Assembly: GCA_011372505.1 (NCBI GenBank)
Contig: DRSQ01000231.1
Location: 1 to 37,575 of the forward strand
Length of the DNA stretch: 37,575 nucleotides
Direction of reading: 5' to 3'
From: Chlorobaculum parvum
GTDB lineage: Bacteria > Bacteroidota > Chlorobiia > Chlorobiales > Chlorobiaceae
Of this stretch, positions 1 to 9,333 are shown one piece after another (position 1 is the first letter of the stretch; each line of letters starts with the position of its first letter). Made by a program: the position numbers and the translations under genes. A model generated the notes under the pieces. It had not been told where the DNA came from. It worked only from the letters and a program-made list of their open reading frames with translations, and searched no databases.

Positions 1-51
1 ATCTCGCCGAACAATTATCTTTCAAAGCAGAGATAACACCGGGAGGGAATT

Positions 52-318
52 ATGAACGCCGAAACGAAGGTCATCAAGCACAAATTATCAGTCCTGGAAT
101 TGGCCGAAGCGTTGGGCAACGTCTCTGCTGCATGTCGTCAACGAGGCGTGTCACGCCCCCAGTTCTACGACTACAAACGGCGGTTCCAGACTCATGGCAT
201 GGAAGGCCTGCGAGACCTACCGCCTATCGCCAAGCATCACCCAAATACCACCCCACCTGAGACCGTAGAGAAAATCAAGGGATTGGCCATGACCTCGATT
301 TTAAAAAATCTGTTCTAG
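52..318 (+). pseudogene. IS481-type transposase N-terminal fragment (HTH region), truncated
   Basis: 88-aa ORF with helix-turn-helix style text VSAACRQRGVSRPQFYDYKRRFQTHGMEGLRDLPPI typical of IS481-like transposases; no catalytic (rve) domain follows. Confidence 0.7.
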
Positions 319-462
319 TAAGGTGCTTTAGAATACATGTAAAATCTTTTTTGGGATTATGATGTTGGAGTGTGTTGCTTTTGCTCAAAGAAGTGAGTAG
401 AGCTGATTTATAAAATCTTTACTCTAAGCTCGTTCAGTCCCTGACGCTTTTTTGGCCGCCTG

Positions 463-1632
463 TTACTTCCCCTGTAAAATCCCCCGCAAATCCGCGGTCA
501 TGGCAGCCATGACCAGAATCACGCTGGCGTTGCGGTTGATGGAGCGCATGGCTTCTTCGATCATGCTTGAGGCGCGGTAGAGGTCACGGTTGGGGAAGGC
601 TTTGACGAAGCGGTCGGTGTTTTCCGCGATATCGGGGTTGTTGAGTTCCGGGAAGGCGTGGTCGATGCTTCGGCGGGTGACGTCCTGGAAGAAGAGCAGG
701 AGCGCGTCAAGGAAGATGAGCTGTTCGGTGCGCGTGGAGCTTTTGGCCAGCTCTTCGCACGCGCCGATGGCTTCGTGGAATTTGGCGGGGACGAGGATGT
801 TGCGGAGGTAGTCGATGGCTTTGTTGCGGATGCCGACCACCGCCGGGGCGGCTCCTTCGCCGGTTTCAGCTTCGATCAGTTCGAGTGCGCTTGAGAGGTT
901 GCCGCGTGAAAGGCTTACGATGAAACGCCGCTCCGTTTCGTCCAACTGCGGAGCACGTCGGGCGATCCACGCCTCGATCTCCGCCGGGCGCGGGCGGGCG
1001 AAGTTCAGGAGCTGGCAGCGTGAGCGGATGGTTGGCAGCACCGATTCGGTGCGTGACGAAACGAGGATGAACACCACGTGCGCCGGTGGCTCTTCGAGCA
1101 GCTTGAGCAGCTTGTTGGCTGCAGTCGGATGCAACCGGTCGGCCTGTGAGATGATGAACACCTTTTTGCCGCCGTCGCGCGGGGCGAGCGAGGCCTTCTG
1201 CTGCAACATCACCACCTGCTCGGTTAGAATGCCCATCGAGCGTTCCATCGCAGGCGTGAAGAACGGGTTCTTCCGCTTTTCGTCGAGCAACGCCTCGTAG
1301 CGTTCCCGGGCTTCGGCAACCTTTTTGTTCTCCTTTTTCGACGGATCGATGGTTTCGAGCAGCGCTGCTTCGACGGGGAAGAGGTACTCGATGTTGGGGT
1401 GCATGAGTTTGTCGGCCTGGCGGCAGCTTTTGCACTTGCTGCACGAGCCTTCATCAGGCAGGAGGCTTGTGTTGCGGCAATTCAGAATCTTCGCCAGTTC
1501 GAACGCCACGGTTTCCTTTCCCGACCCGTCGGGACCGGCAAAGAGGTAGGCATGAGCCAGACGGTTCGATCCGAGCGCTGCTTTCAGCACCCGGATCTGA
1601 TTTTCATGTCCGACGATAGAATTCCAGCTCAT
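463..1632 (-). CDS. holB: DNA polymerase III delta' subunit (clamp-loader AAA+ protein)
   Basis: MSWNSIVGHENQIRVLKAAL...AHAYLFAGPDGSGKET...Cys cluster (CKSCRQ)...LLKLLEEPPAHVVFILVSS...TIRSRC typical of HolB/DnaX-like clamp loaders. Confidence 0.85.
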   Translation of the reverse strand: MSWNSIVGHENQIRVLKAALGSNRLAHAYLFAGPDGSGKETVAFELAKILNCRNTSLLPDEGSCSKCKSCRQADKLMHPNIEYLFPVEAALLETIDPSKKENKKVAEARERYEALLDEKRKNPFFTPAMERSMGILTEQVVMLQQKASLAPRDGGKKVFIISQADRLHPTAANKLLKLLEEPPAHVVFILVSSRTESVLPTIRSRCQLLNFARPRPAEIEAWIARRAPQLDETERRFIVSLSRGNLSSALELIEAETGEGAAPAVVGIRNKAIDYLRNILVPAKFHEAIGACEELAKSSTRTEQLIFLDALLLFFQDVTRRSIDHAFPELNNPDIAENTDRFVKAFPNRDLYRASSMIEEAMRSINRNASVILVMAAMTADLRGILQGK

Positions 1633-1642
1633 GCCTTTCCGG

Positions 1643-2554
1643 TCAAATAAAGGTCAGCCAGTTGAACGTATCTTCTCCGGAGTGGAAAATTTTGAGGTAC
1701 TCGTGCTGCAACGCTTCGGTGACCGGGCCGCGTTTTTCCTGGCCGATCGGGTACTTGTCCACGCTTCTGACCGGGGTGATTTCGGCGGCGGTGCCAGTCA
1801 GGAAGATTTCATCCGCGATATAGAGCGATTCTCTCGGAATGAGGGTTTCCCGAACTTCGTAGCCCAGCTTTTTGGCGATCTCCATAACTGCGTGACGGGT
1901 GAAGCCCGGCAGGATGGACTGCGCTGCAAACGGCGTGTAGAGGACATTATGCCTGACCACAAAGATGTTTTCGCCACTGCCTTCGGCAACGTAACCGTTC
2001 TGGTCGAGCGCCAGTCCTTCGGCGTAGCCATCCGAAATGGCCTCCATTTTGATGAGCTGGGAGTTCATGTAGTTGCCGCCAGCTTTTGCCCATGAAGGCA
2101 GGGTGTTCGGAGCGAGTCGGTGCCATGAAGAGACCTTGACGTCCACACCGGTTTCAAGCACGTCTTCACCCAGGTAGGTGCCCCACTCCCAGGTTGCAAT
2201 GGCAACTTCGATGGAGGCGCGGTGCGGATTGACGCCAAGCGCACCCTGTCCGCGGTACACCAGCGGGCGGATGTAGCAGGCTTTGTGCCCGTTTGCCTTG
2301 ATGGTTGCGATGATGGCGTCCTTGATCTCGGTTTCCGAATAGGGGATTTCTATGCGGTAGATTTTCGATGACTCCCAGAGACGACGGACGTGTTCGTCAA
2401 GGAAGAGAATTGCCGAGCCTTTCGCTGTATCGTAACACCTGATGCCTTCGAAGGTTGAAGAACCGTAATGGGCGACGTGGGACATGACATGGATTTTGGC
2501 ATCATTCCAGTCAACCAGTTCGCCGTTCATCCATATTTTAAGCTTGTTGTACAT
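1643..2554 (-). CDS. ilvE: Branched-chain amino acid aminotransferase (class IV PLP)
   Basis: VMSHVAHYGSSTFEGIRCY...RPLVYRGQGALGVNP...LALDQNGYVAEGSGENIFVVR...FLTGTAAEITPV are IlvE hallmarks. Confidence 0.93.
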   Translation of the reverse strand: MYNKLKIWMNGELVDWNDAKIHVMSHVAHYGSSTFEGIRCYDTAKGSAILFLDEHVRRLWESSKIYRIEIPYSETEIKDAIIATIKANGHKACYIRPLVYRGQGALGVNPHRASIEVAIATWEWGTYLGEDVLETGVDVKVSSWHRLAPNTLPSWAKAGGNYMNSQLIKMEAISDGYAEGLALDQNGYVAEGSGENIFVVRHNVLYTPFAAQSILPGFTRHAVMEIAKKLGYEVRETLIPRESLYIADEIFLTGTAAEITPVRSVDKYPIGQEKRGPVTEALQHEYLKIFHSGEDTFNWLTFI

Positions 2555-2690
2555 GAACAGAGGTCATTGAGTGAAAAAAACTGTGCAGAATTTTTCCTAA
2601 GATAGTCTGTTTTAAGGTTTTTGAAAACGGGCGATGGGGGATTTTGAGTGCGGGAAGAAAAGGGCGGCGCATCAGCCGAAGTGAACGTAT

Positions 2691-2734
2691 GGGCTGAGTT
2701 GACGTTGTGCATAAATCATACGTCAACTCAGCCC
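2691..2734. repeat. Perfect 15-bp inverted repeat (GGGCTGAGTTGACGT / ACGTCAACTCAGCCC) with 14-nt loop
   Basis: Arms 2691-2705 and 2720-2734 are exact reverse complements; lies just downstream of the PFK stop codon and upstream of ilvE. Confidence 0.85.
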
Positions 2735-2742
2735 GCGTTTGC

Positions 2743-3948
2743 TCAGTAAATCCGCTCGTAGACGCTGTCCACTTCGCGGGGAATCGGGTCGTACTCGGCA
2801 GGGGGCCTACCGAAGCAGGTGCCGATCGCTTCGTACATGGCGACCTGGTCCAGATCGACGTAGCGCTGTTCGATTGCCTTGGATGATTCGATGTACTCGA
2901 TCTTGCGCCCCTTGACCTTGGAGATGGTTACACCGGTCTTGCCTTCGAGCAGCAGCAGCACCGCTGCCGCGCCAGCTTCGAAGCCGAAGTTGATGTCGTA
3001 GGCCGAGGAGTGTCCAGCGCGCACCAGGTGGCCCGGGTGGACTTCGCGCACCTCCGGAATTTCGTAGATGCCTTCGACGAACATGCCGGTTTCCTTCATG
3101 AACTGTGGCATGCGTGGATCCGCCTTGAAGCGCTTTTTGATCTCCTGACAGACGTATTTGCCTGCACCGGCGAGCTTCTTGTGACCAAACGCATCGACAC
3201 CGGCGGAGTCATCGACGATGTCCGTGCCGTCGGCGTTCTTCATGCCCTCGGCTACCACGATGGTGTAGGTGCCGCTGTGCACGTCGCTCTGGCGGATGCG
3301 GCGGGTGAAGCGCTCAACGACGTGTTCGTACACCACGTCCCAGTCAACCGGAATTTCCGGAATCAAAATGCAATCCGCCTCCGCGGCCACGCCGCTGCGG
3401 AACGCCGTGTGCCCCGCATAGCGCCCGAACACCTCGGTCACCAGCACGCGGTTGTGGGTGCGGCCAGTGGTCTTCAGATCCTCGACGAACTGAGCGATAC
3501 GGTTGATGGTCGAGTCGCCGCCGACCGAGTAGGTCTGCAAATCGAGGTCCATCGTTTTCGGACAGTGAATGCACTGGATGCCGTTCTGGTTCAGGTCGAT
3601 CATGACGCTGCCCGAGTCGTCGCCGCCGCTGATGATGAGGGCGTCGAGATCGAACTTCTTCATGCCGTTTTTGATGCGGTTGTATTTGTTGGGGTTGCTG
3701 ATCGCTTTGATTTTGACCCTTGAATGGCCCGCTTCCGAACCGGCGAAGCTCGCCTCGAACTGGTCCAGACGCGCAGCATCGAACTTCACCAGGCGATCCT
3801 GATTCAGCAGGTTGTACAGCCCGGCGTAGCCGTTGGGGATCACATAGAGTTCAAGGCCTTTGTTCATGGCCATGAGCGCGGCGCCCTTAATGACGGCGTT
3901 CAGTCCGCCGCAGTCGCCTCCGCTGGTCAGGATACCGATTTTTTTCAC
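2743..3948 (-). CDS. 6-phosphofructokinase, probably pyrophosphate-dependent type
   Basis: KKIGILTSGGDCGGLNAVI, SGGDDSGSV, PKTMDLDL, VFGRYAGHTAF motifs. GTG start at 3948 preceded by AAGGAGGAGAG is preferred over the longer ORF to 4053. Confidence 0.85.
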   Translation of the reverse strand: MKKIGILTSGGDCGGLNAVIKGAALMAMNKGLELYVIPNGYAGLYNLLNQDRLVKFDAARLDQFEASFAGSEAGHSRVKIKAISNPNKYNRIKNGMKKFDLDALIISGGDDSGSVMIDLNQNGIQCIHCPKTMDLDLQTYSVGGDSTINRIAQFVEDLKTTGRTHNRVLVTEVFGRYAGHTAFRSGVAAEADCILIPEIPVDWDVVYEHVVERFTRRIRQSDVHSGTYTIVVAEGMKNADGTDIVDDSAGVDAFGHKKLAGAGKYVCQEIKKRFKADPRMPQFMKETGMFVEGIYEIPEVREVHPGHLVRAGHSSAYDINFGFEAGAAAVLLLLEGKTGVTISKVKGRKIEYIESSKAIEQRYVDLDQVAMYEAIGTCFGRPPAEYDPIPREVDSVYERIY

Positions 3949-4119
3949 GATGCTCTCTCCTCCTTGGTTGCTCGGGTTAGGTTTTGATGGCTTAATTTCA
4001 TTAAATACACCAGTGAAAGCACGGTGTATTGTATACTTCTCAAGATAGAGCATTCAAATGATATTTCATTGCAACATGATGAAATACGGTGCGGCTAACC
4101 ATTCTGAAACGGCTGGATT

Positions 4120-5391
4120 ATGACCTTTCTCGACCTGCTTCGATTTGCCTGGGTGCACCTTCGAGAGCGGAAGCGCCAGACGCTTCTGACGGCGCTCGGC
4201 GTGGCGGTCGGCTCGGCGATGATGATTACCACCATCGCCGTGGCGCGGGGTTCATCTCAGAGTGTGTTCATCAAGCTGATCGACATTGCACCGCACATCA
4301 CCATTGGCGCGGATCGCGTGGTGCCGGAGGTTCCTGACAACCTGTTCGGCTTTGCGCAAGGTCGGATCGCCTTCGTACGCAAGAACGTGACGACCGACAA
4401 GAAGGTGGTGATCAAGAACTACAGCCAGGTTGTCGAGACCATCAAACCGATCCGCGAGATCGAGGACATTTCCCCTTACGTGACCAGCAAGCTGCTGGCG
4501 CGCAACAAGAATCGCTATACACCCTGTTTTGCGAAAGGTGTGGTGCCGCAGCTTGAAGCGGGCATCGCGAACCTGAAGAAGAATCTGCTCGAGCCTGAAG
4601 CCCTTACCGAACTTGCCTGGACGTCAAGCGGCATCATTCTCGGTGAGCTGCTGGCCGAGAAGCTGAAAGTCGGGTATCGCGACACGATCATGCTGGTGGA
4701 CAAGGATGGCAACGAGTATCCGGTGATGGTGGTCGGGCGCTTCAAGAGCGGCTTCAATAACAAAGACAAGTCCGAGGCCTATGTCAATTTACCGTTGGCG
4801 CAGCGCATGGAAGCGCTTTCCTCGAACACGGTGACCGGTATCGGTTTGAGAATCGCTGATATCGACCAGGCCGATGCGTTGGCCGCGCGGATTGAAAAAC
4901 TGACCGGCTTCGAAACCGAAAGCTGGAGCGAAACCAACAAGAACGTGATCGATTTCTACAACCGCAACGGCGTTATCACGCTGGTGCTGGTCAGCTTCGT
5001 GTTCGTGGTGGCCGGACTCGGCGTGTCGTCGGTTATGACGACCGTGGTGTTGCAGAAGGTCAAGGACATCGCCATCCTGCGCTCGATGGGTGTACAGCGC
5101 GGCAGCATCACGCGCATCTTCATGCTCGAGGGGTTGATGATGGGCACGTTGGGTGTGCTGCTGGGCAGTCCGGTCGGGCACCTGATCTGCAACCTGATCG
5201 CAAGGATCCGGTTCGAGCCGAGCAAGGCTGGTGTGGTCAGCAGTGACCGTTTGCTGGTAGTCGAGACGCCGGAAGCCCATCTCATCGTAATTGCTTTCGG
5301 CATCCTGATTGCCGTGATCTCCTCGGTAGGCCCGGCCAGAAGAGCTACGAGCTACCTGCCGGTGCAGGTGCTCCGCGGCGAGGTGGGGTGA
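4120..5391 (+). CDS. ABC transporter permease, FtsX/MacB/LolC-like
   Basis: N-terminal RKRQTLLTALGVAVGSAMMITTIAVARGS, large soluble domain, C-terminal TM segments with VKDIAILRSMGVQRGSITRIFMLEGLMMG. Confidence 0.88.
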   Translation: MTFLDLLRFAWVHLRERKRQTLLTALGVAVGSAMMITTIAVARGSSQSVFIKLIDIAPHITIGADRVVPEVPDNLFGFAQGRIAFVRKNVTTDKKVVIKNYSQVVETIKPIREIEDISPYVTSKLLARNKNRYTPCFAKGVVPQLEAGIANLKKNLLEPEALTELAWTSSGIILGELLAEKLKVGYRDTIMLVDKDGNEYPVMVVGRFKSGFNNKDKSEAYVNLPLAQRMEALSSNTVTGIGLRIADIDQADALAARIEKLTGFETESWSETNKNVIDFYNRNGVITLVLVSFVFVVAGLGVSSVMTTVVLQKVKDIAILRSMGVQRGSITRIFMLEGLMMGTLGVLLGSPVGHLICNLIARIRFEPSKAGVVSSDRLLVVETPEAHLIVIAFGILIAVISSVGPARRATSYLPVQVLRGEVG

Positions 5392-5505
5392 ACTGGGGCC
5401 TTGTGTTGGGAGCGTTCACAACGTCCACTTTTTACATTTGTCCACTCAGTCCACCCCGGTCTGAAGACCAGGGCAACTGAAAAGAATGTAAGAGCTTGAA
5501 TGTCC

Positions 5506-5523
5506 GTAGGGTTAAAACCCTAC
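5506..5523. repeat. Short palindromic hairpin GTAGGGTTAAAACCCTAC
   Basis: 8-bp complementary arms in the convergent permease/ispF intergenic region. Confidence 0.6.
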
Positions 5524-5550
5524 AGAATGTGGGAGCGCTATTCCAGGTTT

Positions 5551-6024
5551 TCAGATGTTTTCAATCAAACAAACTGCGTGGGCGCAGGCGCCTTCCTGGC
5601 GGCCTACGTAGCCGAGTTTTTCGTTGGTAGTTGCCTTGACCGAAACGTCGTTCATGTCCATGTCGAGGCAGTTGGCGATGTTGCGGCGCATCTGTTCGAT
5701 GTAGGGGGCGATTTTTGGCTTTTCGAGCAGCAGCATGGAGTCGATGTTGACTGGCTTGTACCCCTCCTTTTCGAGCAGCTTGCCGACATGCTTCAGCAGC
5801 TCCATGCTGTCTGCATCCTTGAAGTCGGGGCTGGTGTCTGGGAAGTGCTTGCCGATGTCGCCGAGGGCCACCGCGCCGAGCAGGGCGTCGGCGATGGCGT
5901 GCAAGAGTACGTCGGCATCGCTGTGGCCAAGCAGGCCGAGCGGTGAGGGAACGTCAACCCCGCCGATGATGAGTTTGCGCCCTTCGGCGAACTGGTGAAC
6001 GTCGATTCCTATTCCAATGCGCAT
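5551..6024 (-). CDS. ispF: 2-C-methyl-D-erythritol 2,4-cyclodiphosphate synthase
   Basis: [12 protein letters not shown]...[31 protein letters not shown]...DIGKHFPDT...[16 protein letters not shown]. Confidence 0.97.
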   Translation of the reverse strand: MRIGIGIDVHQFAEGRKLIIGGVDVPSPLGLLGHSDADVLLHAIADALLGAVALGDIGKHFPDTSPDFKDADSMELLKHVGKLLEKEGYKPVNIDSMLLLEKPKIAPYIEQMRRNIANCLDMDMNDVSVKATTNEKLGYVGRQEGACAHAVCLIENI

Positions 6025-6044
6025 GAGGTTGTTCAGGTTGGGGT

Positions 6045-6096
6045 GAAAAAAAAGATCGGTCGGATCGGTCAGATTGGACTGATCTGACCGATCTTG
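6045..6096 (-). terminator. Rho-independent terminator-like hairpin between pyrD and ispF
   Basis: On the minus strand AAGATCGGTCAGATCAGTC..GACCGATCCGACCGATCTT is followed by a run of T; about 19-bp stem with two G-U type pairs. Confidence 0.65.
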
Positions 6097-6123
6097 AAAT
6101 CAGGGCAGGCGCGAGGCCAGCCC

Positions 6124-7065
6124 CTACACTATGAGACTGCCGACGTACTTGCTGAATTTCGGTGCATCTGGTGCGGCGAAGAATTCGTCGATCGCCACGG
6201 CGATCTTCTCGCCGATGTCGGGGTAAACGAAGTTCATCGTGCCGATCTGGATCGCGCTGGCTCCCACCAGCAGGAACTCCATGGCGTCGGCGAAGGAGGC
6301 GATGCCACCCATACCGACCACCGGAATTTTCACGGCGTTCGAGACCTCCCACACCTTGGCGAGCGCAATCGGCTTGATAGCCGGACCGGACAGTCCGCCG
6401 GTCACATTCTTCAGTAGCGGCTTGCGGGTGCGGTAATCGATCGCCATGCCGACCACGGTGTTGATGAGCGATACCGAGTCCGCGCCGCTCTCTTCAGCAG
6501 CCAGCGCGATGGCGCTGATTGAGGTGACATTTGGCGTGAGCTTGACCATCAGGTGACGGTCGGTCAGCTTGCGCAGCATCGAGACGATCTCGCGGGTCGC
6601 GTCCGGGCTGACGCCCATGATCATGCACTCGCCCTTCACGTTCGGGCATGACAGGTTCAGCTCGTAGGCGGCGATTCCTTCGACAGAAGCGAGCCGCTCG
6701 ACAACCTGGCAGTAGTCGTCAATCGACTTGCCAGCGATGTTGACGATCACCTGCGTGCCGATTGTCTGTAAAAACGGAACTTTGTCCGACACAAACTTGT
6801 CGAGGCCGACGTTGGCCAGTCCGATGGCGTTGATCATGCCGCACGAGGTTTCAGCAATGCGCTGCGGCTGGTTGCCCGTGCGGGGCTCAGGTGAAATAGC
6901 TTTGGTGACCAGTCCGCCGATTTTCGACAGGTCGCAGAGTTTTGAAAGCTCTTCGCCGTAAGACACGGTGCCCGAGGCGAGCATGACCGGCGAGCGGAGG
7001 TCAAGGCCCCTGCCGAGATTGACGGCGGCAGGGGAGTTGGTAACTGTGGAAGCTGATGAGGTCAT
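6124..7065 (-). CDS. pyrD: Dihydroorotate dehydrogenase, class 1B catalytic subunit
   Basis: VNLGRGLDLRSPVMLASGTVSYGEEL...NLSCPNVK...MVKLTPN...NTVVGMAIDYRTRKPLL...GGLSGPAIKPIAL...VVGMGGI. Confidence 0.95.
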   Translation of the reverse strand: MTSSASTVTNSPAAVNLGRGLDLRSPVMLASGTVSYGEELSKLCDLSKIGGLVTKAISPEPRTGNQPQRIAETSCGMINAIGLANVGLDKFVSDKVPFLQTIGTQVIVNIAGKSIDDYCQVVERLASVEGIAAYELNLSCPNVKGECMIMGVSPDATREIVSMLRKLTDRHLMVKLTPNVTSISAIALAAEESGADSVSLINTVVGMAIDYRTRKPLLKNVTGGLSGPAIKPIALAKVWEVSNAVKIPVVGMGGIASFADAMEFLLVGASAIQIGTMNFVYPDIGEKIAVAIDEFFAAPDAPKFSKYVGSLIV

Positions 7066-7082
7066 GGCACTCTGTTGATGGC

Positions 7083-9203
7083 TCAGGGATGCTGGTCATT
7101 GAGGTAGTAGCGCATGGTGTACTCCTTGACCATGCGGTCGGTGTTATAAACCGGGGCAATGGTTGCAATGGCGTTGCGCACGTTTTTCAGCCACTTGACC
7201 GGAATGTTGTGCTCGTTGCGCTCGTAGAAGGTTGGAATGACCTGGTGTTCGAGCACTTCGTACAGGTTGGCGGCATCGATGCGATACTGCTCGTCGTAAT
7301 TGTCATTCTCGTCCTCGCTGCCGATCGACCAGCCGTTGGTGCCGTTGTAGGCTTCGCACCACCAGCCGTCCATGATGCTCAGGTTCAGACCGCCGTGCAG
7401 TACCGTTTTCTGGCCGGAGGTCCCACTGGCTTCCATCGGCCTGACCGGGTTGTTCAGCCATACATCGACGCCAGAAATGAGTCGCTTGGCCACGCCGATA
7501 TTGTAGTTCTCGAGGAAAATCACCTTGCCGATGAACTGAGGACGGCGCGAGTGCTCAACGATCTGACGGATGTACTCCTTCCCGGCGTCATCGTGTGGGT
7601 GGGCTTTGCCGGCAAAGATGATCTGTACTGGCATGTTCGCATTGTTGACGATGGTGTTCAGTCTCTCCAGATCCTGGAAGATGAGCGGTGCGCGTTTGTA
7701 CGTGGCAAAACGACGGGCAAACCCGATGGTCAGCACGTCAGGCGATAGAATGCTTTTGGCCGATTTCGATGAGTCAACCGGTTTGTACGGCGTGGACTGG
7801 TGCTGGTGATAGAGCTGGTTGGACAGGTAACGCGAAATGTAGTCCATAAGATTGCGCTTCAGACGGTAACGCATGCACCAAAGCTCGCTGTCGGAAACTC
7901 GCGCCAGAACAGTTTCCGCAGACTCTCTCGACGAGAACAGCTCTTCAATGCTTTCGGCATGGTTTTTCCAGAACCGGTCGGTGAAACCGCTGCTCCAGCT
8001 TCTGGTGTGCACACCGTTGGTGATGTGGCCGATCGGCACCTGGTTGGGGTCGTCAGTGCCGTAGAGGTGCTTCCACATCTCACGTGAAACCTCGCCGTGC
8101 AGCTTCGAAACGCCATTGGCGCAGCGGGAGAGTTGCAGGGCGAGCACGGTCATGGTGAATAGCCCCGAGGTGTCCGACGGGTTTTCTGCGCCAAGTTTCA
8201 TCATATCTTCGAACTCGACGCCGATCTGGCCCAGGTATTTCGAGAAGGTGTAGTTCATCATGTCCCGCGAGAAGCGGTCGTGGCCGGCAGGCACCGGAGT
8301 GTGTGTGGTAAAGACGCACTGATCCTTGACTTTGGCTTTTGCCTCCTGGTAGGAAAGCCCCTTGCCGAGCTGTTCGGCAAGCAGTTCAAGCGTCAGGAAG
8401 GCCGAGTGCCCCTCGTTCATGTGATAGACCGCAGGATCGAGCTTCAGGGCCTTGAGCAGCTTGACGCCGCCGATACCGAGCAGAATCTCCTGATTGATGC
8501 GCATGTTCTGATCGCCGCCATAGACCCGCGAGCAGATTTCACGGTAGTGCGCTTCGTTGGCCGGAATGTTTGTATCGAGCAGGTAGAGCGTGGCGCGTCC
8601 GACCTTCAGGCTCCAGGCTTGCGCATACACGGTGCTCTGCGCGATGGTCAGCTCGATGATCAGATCCTTGCCGTCTTCATCGGTCACCTTCTCGACCGGC
8701 AGGCTTTCGGGGTACTGGAGCGGATAGTCCTCCACCTGCCAGCCATCCTGGTTCAGGTATTGGCGGAAATAGCCCTCTTTGTAAAAAAGGGTGATGCCGA
8801 TAAAGTTGAGGCCGAGATCGCTGGCCGATTTGATGTGATCGCCGGAGAGGATGCCGAGGCCGCCGGAGTAAATCCGGACACTTTCGTGGATGCCGAACTC
8901 GGCGCTGAAATAGGCAACCGGTCTTGAAACCACTTGGGGTGCGTGGCCAGCCGCCCAAGTGTTTTTGTCTGCAAGGTAATCTTCAAAACACCTGCTGACC
9001 TGGTCGATGGTGATGCCCAACTCACACGAGCAGCGGGCTTCGAGCTCTTCTGCCGAGATGTGCCGCAGCAGCTCCACCGGGTTGTGATTGACCTTCTCCC
9101 ACAGCAGTGGTGAGAGATTTTTGAACAGCTCTTTGGCTTCGGTATCCCAAGACCACCACAGGTTACGTGACAGTTTCTTGACGGCGGAGATATTTTTTGA
9201 CAT
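7083..9203 (-). CDS. glgP: Alpha-glucan (glycogen/maltodextrin) phosphorylase
   Basis: 706 aa; RNLWWSWDTEAKELF, FSAEFGIHESVRIYSGGLGILSGDHIKSASDLG, HMNEGHSAFLTLEL, CVFTTHTPVPAGHDRF, NNPVRPMEASGTSGQKTVLHGGLNLSIMDGWW. Confidence 0.93.
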   Translation of the reverse strand: MSKNISAVKKLSRNLWWSWDTEAKELFKNLSPLLWEKVNHNPVELLRHISAEELEARCSCELGITIDQVSRCFEDYLADKNTWAAGHAPQVVSRPVAYFSAEFGIHESVRIYSGGLGILSGDHIKSASDLGLNFIGITLFYKEGYFRQYLNQDGWQVEDYPLQYPESLPVEKVTDEDGKDLIIELTIAQSTVYAQAWSLKVGRATLYLLDTNIPANEAHYREICSRVYGGDQNMRINQEILLGIGGVKLLKALKLDPAVYHMNEGHSAFLTLELLAEQLGKGLSYQEAKAKVKDQCVFTTHTPVPAGHDRFSRDMMNYTFSKYLGQIGVEFEDMMKLGAENPSDTSGLFTMTVLALQLSRCANGVSKLHGEVSREMWKHLYGTDDPNQVPIGHITNGVHTRSWSSGFTDRFWKNHAESIEELFSSRESAETVLARVSDSELWCMRYRLKRNLMDYISRYLSNQLYHQHQSTPYKPVDSSKSAKSILSPDVLTIGFARRFATYKRAPLIFQDLERLNTIVNNANMPVQIIFAGKAHPHDDAGKEYIRQIVEHSRRPQFIGKVIFLENYNIGVAKRLISGVDVWLNNPVRPMEASGTSGQKTVLHGGLNLSIMDGWWCEAYNGTNGWSIGSEDENDNYDEQYRIDAANLYEVLEHQVIPTFYERNEHNIPVKWLKNVRNAIATIAPVYNTDRMVKEYTMRYYLNDQHP

Positions 9204-9262
9204 GTTGGATTTAAAAGTTTTGCTGCTTGCCTCAGGTGGTGCAGATTAAGAAAACGGAGTAT

Positions 9263-9333
9263 CTTGCCGGATGCCTCCCCGAGGCGGGAGCGCAAGGGTG
9301 AACAACGGGGAGCGGAATGCTGCCCCGCAACCA
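9263..9333 (+). other. Structured intergenic region (nested hairpins), possible cis-regulatory RNA of unknown class
   Basis: CTTGC(9263-9267)/GCAAG(9292-9296) enclosing GCCTC-CCC-GAGGC, followed by CGGGG-AGC-GGAAT-GCT-G-CCCCG stem; lies in the 208-bp gap between divergent genes. Confidence 0.35.

Noticed and set aside
2527-2726. Small overlapping ORFs of 61-62 aa upstream of ilvE
   Set aside because: Two mutually overlapping low-complexity frames covering the inverted repeat and leader; no SD or motif support.
5392-5550. Possible CRISPR-like spacing of TGGAC repeats
   Set aside because: Repeats are only ~5 nt core with 9-bp period; no 25-40 bp repeats, no spacers, no cas genes anywhere in the window.
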